A stretch of DNA of 7,194 nt from JADJEK01 sp052034255 (lineage in GTDB: Bacteria; Planctomycetota; B15-G4; JADJEK01), in NCBI GenBank assembly GCA_052034255.1, contig JBPOIU010000042.1:1-7194 (forward strand). The letters run 5' to 3'. Each line of letters begins with the position of its first letter. The first letter of the stretch is position 1. The notes beneath the pieces were generated by a model, which did not search any database, was not told the origin of the DNA, and saw only the letters and a list, made by a program, of their open reading frames with translations. The translations under genes and the position numbers were made by a program. Positions 1-5,919 of the stretch are shown here, piece after piece.

Positions 1-22
1 CGGCTGCGCTTGCGCGCAGCCG
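1..22. terminator. Perfect 9-bp hairpin at the left edge
   Basis: Bases 1-9 (CGGCTGCGC) are perfectly complementary to bases 14-22 (GCGCAGCCG), with a four-base TTGC loop. No T-run follows on the plus strand, and the minus-strand continuation lies outside the window. It lies about 65 bases beyond the nrdJ stop, so it could help end nrdJ transcription or end a gene entering from the left. The hairpin is seen directly; the terminator role is inferred from position. Confidence 0.4.
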
Positions 23-62
23 GCCCGCTTCACGTTTGAGCACGACTCCTACCTGGCGAGCC

Positions 63-79
63 CGGCGGCTTTGCCGCCG
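63..79 (-). terminator. Hairpin just after the nrdJ stop, possible terminator
   Basis: Bases 63-69 (CGGCGGC) pair perfectly with 73-79 (GCCGCCG) around a three-base loop. On the minus strand this stem begins seven bases after the nrdJ stop codon. No U-tract follows, so it is not a textbook intrinsic terminator. It could act as a 3' stabilising stem, or work together with the second hairpin at the window edge. Confidence 0.4.
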
Positions 80-86
80 TTTGGCC

Positions 87-2555
87 TCAGCACTGTGAGT
101 ATCCGCAGCTCGGGCACTTCACGCAGCCCTCTTCGAACGACAGCACGCCCTTGCACTCGGGGCACTTCACCTTGAAGGCCGTTTGCGAGACGCGCGCGTG
201 CTGGTGCAGCGGATCGTGAGCCGCCGGCGCGTGCGCCGCCACCGGCTCGTCGACCGCATTCAGGTCGGCGTCGCCGAGCAAGATCGCCTTCAGGCCGAAC
301 TTGCGCTTCACGCGCAGGTACTTCTGGATCGCCTTCGCGAGACCGTCCGCGAGCGACGTCACGCTGCCGTCGGCACTCGGCACCGACAAGCTCGAGCCGA
401 TGCCCTCGAGCTGGTTCAGCGCGAGCTCGATCGGACCGTTGCAGCGCAAGAACAGCGACATCATGCGGCAGATCGCTTCGAGGTCCGACGTCGCGACGTC
501 GCCACCCTTGCCGAGCTGCGCGAAGATCTCGCGTTCGATTCCGGTCTTCGGGTCGACCGACAGCTTTACGTGCATGTTGCCGAACGGCGTGATCTGACGG
601 ATGCGGACACCCGGCATCAGCTCCGGCAGCTTGACCGGAGCGATCTCGATCTTGCCGCTCTCGGTCGCGGTGACCGCCGGCGTCTTGTCCGTCGCCGCCG
701 TGCCGCCCTTCATGCTCTTGTCGGTCTTCAGCGCCATCGGCTGGTTCTGACGGCTGCCGTCGCGATAGACGGTGATGCCCTTGCAGCGCGTCTCGAACGC
801 CAACAGGTACGCCTCCTTCACTTCTTCGGGCGTCGCCTCGGCCGGGAAGTTGATCGTCTTCGACACCGCGGCGTCGGTGAACTCCTGCCACGCCGCCTGC
901 ATCTTGACGTGCCACTTCGGATCGATGTCACGCGCGGTGACGAAGGTCTTGCGCACCGTCGGCTCGAGGTCGGCCGCGTTCTGCACCGTGCCTTCGGTGC
1001 ACGCGATGTTCAGGATGCGATCGATCGTGGCTTGGTCGTAGCCCTGGTCTTCCAGGCGCTTCTTGAACACCGGGTTGGTCTCGTACAGCGTCTGGCCATT
1101 CATGACCTGGCGCACGAACGACAGCGAGAAGATCGGTTCGATGCCGCCCGAGCAGCCCGCGATGATCGAGATCGTCCCGGTCGGAGCGATCGTCACGCAG
1201 TGCGCGTTGCGCATCTTGCGGTGGAACTTCGTGTCCCACACCGAACCCTGCCAGTTCGCGAACACGCCCTTCTCTTCCGCGATCACGGTGTCGGCGTCCC
1301 AACCTTCTTTCTGGATGAAGCCGCCGACCTTGCGCGCGAGCGCGAGCGCTTCCTCGGAGTTGTACGGGATGTCCAACATGAACAGCATGTCGGCCCAGCC
1401 CATCACGCCGAGACCGATCTTGCGGTTCGCGCGGCACATCTCGTCGATTTCGCGCGTCGGGTAGTTGTTCGCTTCGACGACGTCGTCGAGGAAGCGGATC
1501 GACAGGTGGATGGCTTCCTTCATGCCGTCCCAGTCGATCGTCTTGTCCGCGCGGACGAACGACGACAGGTTCAGCGAGCCGAGGTTGCACGCCTCGTACG
1601 GCAGCAGCGGCTGCTCACCGCACGGGTTCGTCGTGCACATCGGGCCGACGTTCGGCGTCTGGTTGTACTCGTTGACGCGGTCGATGAAGATCAGCCCCGG
1701 CTCACCGGACAGCCAAGCCTTCTCGATGATCAAGTCGAACAGCTGGCCGACCGTCCACAGCTTCTCCTTCTCGTTCGCGCTGATGCCGCGATCGAACGTC
1801 TCGTAGTCGGCGGCGCCGTTCTCGCGGCGCAAGTACGCGCGGCGACCCGTGCCCGGATTGACGACGATGTGGAGGGCGTTCGGCTCGGTCCGGTACTGCT
1901 CCATGAACGAGTCGGTCATCGTCACGGAGAGGTTGTAGTTCGTGACCTGCGACAGGTCTTCCTTGACGCGGACGAAGTCCAGGATGTCCGGGTGGTCGAT
2001 GCGCAACGTGCCCATGTTGGCGCCGCGGCGGAACGCGCCCTGCTGGATCGCGTTCGTGACGCCCGACAGCATGCGCAGGAACGACAACGGTCCCTCGGTC
2101 GTCCCGCCCGAGCTCCGGACGATCGACCCCTTCGGCCGCAGCTTCGACAGATCGATGCCGGTGCCGCCGCCCGCGCGCTGGACCAGCGCGATCTGGCGTG
2201 CGGTCTCCATGATGTCCGGGATGCTGTCTTCGAGCGGCAGCACGAAGCACGCCGACAGCATGCCGAGCGGGCGGCCGGCGTTCATCATGGTGGGGGAGTT
2301 CGGGACGAACTTGCCCGACCACATGATGTCGAAGAACTTCGACGACCACTGCTCCGGCTTGGTCTCGACCGCGGCGACGTGGGTCGCGACGCGCTCGAAC
2401 ATCTGCCGCGGCGTCTCGACGATGTGTCCGTTCTCGTCCTTCTTGAGGTAGCGGTTCTCCAAAACTCGGATCGCGTTGACGGTCAGGATGCCCTGATCGC
2501 TCGCGTCGTCCGAGACTCCTGCGATGCGGTTCTTCGTGTCCGGCTTGCTGACCAT
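87..2555 (-). CDS. nrdJ: Adenosylcobalamin-dependent (class II) ribonucleotide reductase
   Basis: This 822-residue protein reduces ribonucleotides to deoxyribonucleotides in the cytoplasm, using an adenosylcobalamin-derived radical and no oxygen. Visible motifs: Cys103 in SACFV and Cys323 in EACNL are the expected substrate-reducing pair. Asn310, Cys312 and Glu314 form the NPCGE active site, with Cys312 as the expected thiyl-radical residue. The Cys312-to-Cys323 spacing of 11 matches class II enzymes such as the Thermotoga one. APTGT lies at 457-461 and SKTINFP at 565-571. Residues about 640-745 resemble the TSCPD domain found at the C-terminus of many NrdJ proteins. A His/Ala-rich linker (about 772-790) leads to a Cys-rich tail with Cys798, 801, 811, 814, 817 and 822, probably a zinc ribbon and/or a redox shuttle. 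No N-terminal ATP cone is evident. The ATG is supported by a strong purine-rich ribosome site immediately upstream. Length and motifs indicate an intact gene. Confidence 0.97.
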   Translation of the reverse strand: MVSKPDTKNRIAGVSDDASDQGILTVNAIRVLENRYLKKDENGHIVETPRQMFERVATHVAAVETKPEQWSSKFFDIMWSGKFVPNSPTMMNAGRPLGMLSACFVLPLEDSIPDIMETARQIALVQRAGGGTGIDLSKLRPKGSIVRSSGGTTEGPLSFLRMLSGVTNAIQQGAFRRGANMGTLRIDHPDILDFVRVKEDLSQVTNYNLSVTMTDSFMEQYRTEPNALHIVVNPGTGRRAYLRRENGAADYETFDRGISANEKEKLWTVGQLFDLIIEKAWLSGEPGLIFIDRVNEYNQTPNVGPMCTTNPCGEQPLLPYEACNLGSLNLSSFVRADKTIDWDGMKEAIHLSIRFLDDVVEANNYPTREIDEMCRANRKIGLGVMGWADMLFMLDIPYNSEEALALARKVGGFIQKEGWDADTVIAEEKGVFANWQGSVWDTKFHRKMRNAHCVTIAPTGTISIIAGCSGGIEPIFSLSFVRQVMNGQTLYETNPVFKKRLEDQGYDQATIDRILNIACTEGTVQNAADLEPTVRKTFVTARDIDPKWHVKMQAAWQEFTDAAVSKTINFPAEATPEEVKEAYLLAFETRCKGITVYRDGSRQNQPMALKTDKSMKGGTAATDKTPAVTATESGKIEIAPVKLPELMPGVRIRQITPFGNMHVKLSVDPKTGIEREIFAQLGKGGDVATSDLEAICRMMSLFLRCNGPIELALNQLEGIGSSLSVPSADGSVTSLADGLAKAIQKYLRVKRKFGLKAILLGDADLNAVDEPVAAHAPAAHDPLHQHARVSQTAFKVKCPECKGVLSFEEGCVKCPSCGYSQC

Positions 2556-2557
2556 GG

Positions 2558-2578
2558 CCCCTCCCCGAAATTTGGGGG
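2558..2578 (-). promoter_or_regulatory. nrdJ ribosome binding site inside a possible hairpin
   Basis: On the minus strand a GGGGAGGGG tract ends two bases before the nrdJ ATG, giving a strong Shine-Dalgarno sequence that fixes the start. Just upstream a CCCCC run (2574-2578) is separated from it by an AAATTT core and could pair with either G-run (2563-2566 or 2558-2561). Such pairing would hide the ribosome site. The G-tract and C-run are seen; translational control by this hairpin is inference. Confidence 0.55.
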
Positions 2579-2608
2579 TTTTGTTCGAACGTTTGCCGAC
2601 GGTTCTTC

Positions 2609-2678
2609 TTCGTTCCGGTCCCCGGGCCCAAAGGAAGCGAAACGCGCCGTGAAAAGGCCTAGTCCGGCCGTACGGCGC
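2609..2678 (-). promoter_or_regulatory. Two adjacent inverted repeats in the presumed nrdJ leader
   Basis: Two dyads lie two bases apart. The first pairs TTCGTTCC (2609-2616) with GGAAGCGAA (2633-2641), eight pairs with one bulged base and a GC-rich loop. The second pairs GCGCCGT (2644-2650) with ACGGCGC (2672-2678) and encloses a smaller GGCC/GGCC stem (2656-2659 with 2666-2669). If nrdJ is transcribed from the candidate promoter upstream, both fold into its 5' untranslated leader. The dyads are direct observations. A regulatory function (riboswitch, attenuator or protein binding site) is only inferred, and I cannot match them to a known RNA family. Confidence 0.4.
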
Positions 2679-2738
2679 TGGGATCGCAACAAGGGGCTCG
2701 AGGGGGGCTCAACCACAACCTCTGGTGGAGCGGCGCGA

Positions 2739-2766
2739 ACGATAGTCGACATCTTGGGGTTGGCAA
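2739..2766 (-). promoter_or_regulatory. Candidate sigma-70-type promoter for nrdJ
   Basis: Reading the minus strand, TTGCCA (complement of 2761-2766) is separated by 16 bases from TATCGT (complement of 2739-2744). These match the -35 and -10 consensus at five and four of six positions. Transcription would start near 2732 and give a leader of roughly 175 bases. The -35 box overlaps a short dyad, AAGCA (2765-2769) with TGCTT (2771-2775), which could be an operator. The assignment rests on consensus similarity only. Confidence 0.35.
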
Positions 2767-3080
2767 GCATTGCTTTGTTCGGTTTCGTATCGCGGACCTA
2801 AAGCGCGTCTGGAGCGGGAGAACCGTCCGATCTGAGAGCTGGAATCAATGCGTTCGCTGACCGCTCTGGCGGCGGCGACCGCCCGCGGATCGGTGGCCGA
2901 TTTTGGCGTTTGCGCAAGGATTCGCCGAGCATTCGGCAAATCGCGCCCGCGGAAATTCGCCCCTTGTTTCCCCCCTTCCCGCGGGGGCACGAAATGGCGA
3001 ATCTGCAGTTCCGCGAGCGAGCGTTCCACGGGCGCACGCCCGGCAGCGCGGCGAGCACGGACTCGTGGGCGAGGTGGACG

Positions 3081-4262
3081 ATGAAGCGACCGATCTACAT
3101 GGACATCCAAGCCACGACGCCGGTCGATCCGCGCGTTCTGGACGCGATGCTGCCGTACTTCACCGAACGCTTCGGCAACGCGTCGAGCAAGAGCCACCTC
3201 TACGGCATCGAAGCCGACGCCGCGATCCGTCGTGCGCGCGAGCAGGTGGCGACGGCGATCGGTGCTCAACCGCACGAGATCGTGTTCACGAGCGGCTCCA
3301 CCGAATCGCTGAACCTCGCGATCCGCGGAGCGGCCGGCGCGAACCGCGCGCGCGGCGAACACATCGTCAGTTGCGTCACCGAACATCCCGCTGTCCTCGA
3401 CACGCTCGCCGACCTCGCGAGCAAGGGCTTCTCGATCACGTTGCTGCCGGTCGATACGCACGGCGGTGTCGACCTCGCCGCGTTCGAGCGCGCGCTGACC
3501 CCGCGCACGACGCTCGCGGTCTTCATGGCGGCGAACAACGAAATCGGCACCACGCATCCCCTGCGCGAGTTGGCGCGCATCGCGCACGCGCACGGCGTCT
3601 TGTTCGCGACCGATGCGACGCAGGGCGTCGGCAAGCTGCCGTTCCACGTGCTGCAAGACGGCGTCGATCTCGCGGCGTTCACCGGGCACAAGATGTACGG
3701 ACCCAAGGGCGTTGGCGCGCTCTACGTCCGGCGCACGGATCCGATCGTCCACCTCGATCGCCAGCAGCACGGCGGTGGGCACGAGCACGGCTTGCGCTCC
3801 GGCACGTTGAACGTGCCCGGCATCGTCGGTCTTGGCGCGGCCGTCGAACTCGCGGTCGCCGAGCTCGCGACCGAGTCCGCGCGCTTGGCGCAGCTGCGCA
3901 CGCGACTGGCGGATCGCATCCAATCTCGATTGAGCGAGGTTCGGCAAAACGGCCACCCGACCCAGCGCCTCCCCGGCAATCTGAGCCTGTCGTTTTCCGG
4001 CATCGACGGTGAGGCCCTGATGATGGACATGCCGGACGTCGCGCTGTCGTCCGGCTCCGCGTGCCATTCGGGCAGCCTCGAGCCTTCGCACGTCCTGACG
4101 GCGATCGGACTTCCTGCCGAGCTCGCGCACGGCACGCTGCGCTTCGGCCTCGGACGCTTCACGACGCAGGCCGACGTCGACCTGGTCTCGGACCTCGTGG
4201 TCGCCAGCGTCACGCGGTTGCGCGACCTCTCGCCGCTGTGGGAGCTGCGCAAGGGGCGCTGA
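3081..4262 (+). CDS. iscS: Cysteine desulfurase, IscS/NifS type
   Basis: This 393-residue PLP enzyme removes sulfur from cysteine, yielding alanine and a protein persulfide that feeds iron-sulfur cluster and other thiol pathways in the cytoplasm. Family signatures are complete: N-terminal IYMDIQATTPVDP, SGSTES near 74-79, His102 (EHPAVLDT), Asp178 and Gln181 (ATDATQ) contacting the cofactor, Lys204 in GHKMYGPKG as the Schiff-base lysine, and Cys328 in SSGSACHSGSLEPSHVL as the catalytic cysteine. The C-terminal LRDLSPLWEL resembles IscS closely, and Cys328 has the same number as in E. coli IscS. The ATG at 3081 is preferred because the family normally begins just before this PIYMD segment and GAGGTGG lies four bases upstream. 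An in-frame ATG at 2994 would add 29 residues with no family resemblance. His329 after the catalytic cysteine is commonly Thr in IscS/NifS. NifS is the main alternative name; no nif genes are visible. Confidence 0.95.
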   Translation: MKRPIYMDIQATTPVDPRVLDAMLPYFTERFGNASSKSHLYGIEADAAIRRAREQVATAIGAQPHEIVFTSGSTESLNLAIRGAAGANRARGEHIVSCVTEHPAVLDTLADLASKGFSITLLPVDTHGGVDLAAFERALTPRTTLAVFMAANNEIGTTHPLRELARIAHAHGVLFATDATQGVGKLPFHVLQDGVDLAAFTGHKMYGPKGVGALYVRRTDPIVHLDRQQHGGGHEHGLRSGTLNVPGIVGLGAAVELAVAELATESARLAQLRTRLADRIQSRLSEVRQNGHPTQRLPGNLSLSFSGIDGEALMMDMPDVALSSGSACHSGSLEPSHVLTAIGLPAELAHGTLRFGLGRFTTQADVDLVSDLVVASVTRLRDLSPLWELRKGR

Positions 4263-4351
4263 CGTAGCCGTATCGCAGCGGCGCGCGCGTCCGACTGCAC
4301 CGGCGACACCCAGCCTGACCACGCGAACCGGGTGTTCGGATCGCGCTGACG

Positions 4352-4378
4352 TCGTGAGAGGCGCGCCGTCACGATTTT
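4352..4378 (+). terminator. Hairpin plus short T-run after the desulfurase
   Basis: TCGTGA (4352-4357) pairs with TCACGA (4369-4374) around a loop containing the self-complementary GGCGCGCC, and TTTT follows at 4375-4378. It sits about 90 bases past the desulfurase stop and 60 before the next start, a plausible place for a weak intrinsic terminator. The T-run is short, so read-through into the FG-GAP gene is possible. I saw no strong promoter in 4263-4437. Confidence 0.35.
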
Positions 4379-4437
4379 CGGGAATTCGTGGCCGATCCCT
4401 CGCCCGCTCCACGCGAAGCCGGGAAAGGAGATCGACC

Positions 4438-5919
4438 ATGAAACTCACAACCGTGCTCGTGCTGGCTTCTACGTTCGCCCCCGCCGCTCCGCTGTGCGCT
4501 GCGGACTACAACGGCGATGGCTTTGACGACTTGGCGCTGTCCGCGGTCCCGGACGCCACGAAAATGGTGGTCCAGGTCATGTTCGGCACGGCGGCCGGCC
4601 TCAGCGCCAACGGGATGCAGACGCTCGTTGCGCAAGAGACGCCGGTGATCTCGTACACGGTCTCCACCGGATTCGGTCGTGCGATGGCCTCGGGCGACTT
4701 CGACGGCGACGGGTTCGACGACCTCGCGGTTTCGTCGTACGAGGCGAACTTCAAGAACATCCCCCTCGTCGGTTGCGTGAACGTCTTCAAGGGTTCGCCG
4801 ACCGGCCTCGTGTTCTCGACCGTGCTGCACCAGAACAAGGGCGGGATGAAGGACAAATGCGAACCCGGCGAGTACTTCGGTTGGTCGCTTGCGGTCGGTG
4901 ACTTCAATCACGACGGCTTCGCGGACCTTGCCGCGGGAGTGTTCGAGACCCTCGGCAAGCTCGAAACGGCAGGCGCGGTCCACGTGATCTACGGCTCGAA
5001 GAAGGGCCTGACGGGCGCGAAGGACCAGCTTTGGCACCAGAACTCGAAGGGCGTCAACGGCGTCGCGGAGGCCGACGACGCGTTCGGCTCGTCGTTGGCC
5101 GCCGGCGATGCCGATGGCGACGGCTTCGATGACTTGGCGATCGGGGTCCCGTTCGAAGAAACCGACCACGGCGGCATCGAAGTCGAAGGTGCCGTCGCGT
5201 TGTTGCGCGGCAGCAAGAAGGGTCTGACCGCGAAGAACGACGCGCTGTTCGACAACGCCGACGTGAATCCGAGCAACTTTGATCCGTCCGGCCGCTTCGG
5301 CCTCGAGCTGGCATTCGGTGACTTCGACGGCGATGGCAAGCGCCACCTGGTCATCGGGGCGCCGGCTTGGGACTGGTCGGGGCCGAATACGAACGATGGA
5401 GCGATCTACCTCGTGCCCATCACGTCGACCTCGGTCGATTTCGCCGGGCACCAGTCGTTCGGACTCGCCGAAGCCGGGTTCTTCGGATTCGCGCTGCAGG
5501 TCGGGAACTTCAACGGTGACGGCTACGACGACCTCGCGGTCGGCGCTCCGGACTCGAAGTTCATCACGGGGGTCGTCGAGGCCGGCCTGACGGTCGTGAT
5601 GCGCGGCGGTGCGACCGGACTCGATGCGCTCGGCGCCCTGTACGTGACACGCAATGCGCCCGACGTCCTCGGGGCCGCGACCGCGTTCGCTGCGTTCGGT
5701 CTATCCCTGGCGGCAGGCGACTACGACGCCGACGGTCGCTCGGAGCTCGCCATCGGCGCACCGTACGACACGATCGGTGCGTCCAAGCAGTGCGGCGGCA
5801 TCAACGTCCTGCGCGGCTCGTCGACCAGCGTGATCACGACCACGAACAGCCAGTGGTGGTTCGGTGCGCCGTTCGGTGCCACCCAGAACTTCCAGACGTT
5901 GGGGCTCAACCTACATTGA
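4438..5919 (+). CDS. Secreted seven-repeat FG-GAP (integrin-alpha-like) beta-propeller protein
   Basis: This 493-residue protein starts with a signal peptide: Lys2, a hydrophobic stretch through about residue 19, and likely cleavage near Ala21-Ala22. The sequence around Cys20 is not a convincing lipobox. Seven calcium-type DxDxDGxxD loops, some with variant positions, begin at residues 23, 87, 155, 224, 295, 357 and 428. They are spaced 62-71 residues, most followed by DLAxGxP and then a GAVxVLxGSxxGL strand. This is the FG-GAP repeat, and seven copies fit a closed seven-bladed propeller like the integrin alpha head. The fifth loop (DFDGDGKRH) loses the usual final Asp. No transmembrane anchor or sorting domain is visible, so the product is probably periplasmic or extracellular. 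Its ligand is unknown; adhesion or polymer binding would be a guess. The ATG is chosen for the AAAGGAG ribosome site seven bases upstream and the signal peptide it reveals. Confidence 0.9.
   Translation: MKLTTVLVLASTFAPAAPLCAADYNGDGFDDLALSAVPDATKMVVQVMFGTAAGLSANGMQTLVAQETPVISYTVSTGFGRAMASGDFDGDGFDDLAVSSYEANFKNIPLVGCVNVFKGSPTGLVFSTVLHQNKGGMKDKCEPGEYFGWSLAVGDFNHDGFADLAAGVFETLGKLETAGAVHVIYGSKKGLTGAKDQLWHQNSKGVNGVAEADDAFGSSLAAGDADGDGFDDLAIGVPFEETDHGGIEVEGAVALLRGSKKGLTAKNDALFDNADVNPSNFDPSGRFGLELAFGDFDGDGKRHLVIGAPAWDWSGPNTNDGAIYLVPITSTSVDFAGHQSFGLAEAGFFGFALQVGNFNGDGYDDLAVGAPDSKFITGVVEAGLTVVMRGGATGLDALGALYVTRNAPDVLGAATAFAAFGLSLAAGDYDADGRSELAIGAPYDTIGASKQCGGINVLRGSSTSVITTTNSQWWFGAPFGATQNFQTLGLNLH

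Larger units (their letters stand above)
2556..3080. other. Divergent intergenic region between nrdJ and the cysteine desulfurase
   Basis: This 525-base stretch separates two outward-facing genes and must carry both promoters. I see no convincing small gene in it. Its nrdJ-proximal half holds a candidate minus-strand promoter and three neighbouring inverted repeats. It also holds an 8-bp palindrome GTTCGAAC (2583-2590) and a 10-bp palindrome GCCGTACGGC (2667-2676). The desulfurase-proximal half has TTGCGCAA (2910-2917), a GCCGA/TCGGC hairpin (2924-2937) and a C-run/G-run dyad (2970-2987). I could not identify a confident promoter for the desulfurase. No canonical cobalamin riboswitch B12 box was recognised upstream of nrdJ. 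Confidence 0.6.

Noticed and set aside
2556..2740. Canonical cobalamin riboswitch upstream of nrdJ
   Set aside because: Stem-loops are present, but I could not find the conserved B12 box or the other core sequence blocks by eye, so the specific family is not claimed.
183..2801. An 872-codon open frame on the plus strand opposite nrdJ
   Set aside because: The translation is Arg/Asp/Val/Ala-rich with no recognisable domain, and the minus strand carries a fully motif-supported NrdJ. Long antisense open frames are expected in GC-rich coding DNA.
2798..3058. Possible small minus-strand gene in the divergent intergenic region
   Set aside because: The 86-residue translation is Arg/Pro-rich with no domain or hydrophobic pattern, I see no ribosome site, and it overlaps the desulfurase upstream region.
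2994..3080. Upstream in-frame ATG that would lengthen the cysteine desulfurase by 29 residues
   Set aside because: The extra residues do not resemble the family N-terminus, while the ATG at 3081 has a good ribosome site and gives the expected length.
4370..4390. CACGA/TCGTG hairpin before the first FG-GAP gene
   Set aside because: It has only five pairs and an 11-base loop, and it competes with the better TCGTGA/TCACGA stem that is followed by a T-run.
2709..4448. A 579-codon open frame on the minus strand opposite the cysteine desulfurase
   Set aside because: It is low-complexity and Arg-rich, and it covers a desulfurase with all catalytic residues in place on the plus strand. It is an antisense shadow.
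5917..5919. TGA read as an amino acid, joining the two FG-GAP frames
   Set aside because: All four complete genes end in TGA and tryptophan is encoded by TGG throughout, so the standard code applies. No selenocysteine-type element was recognised after this stop.
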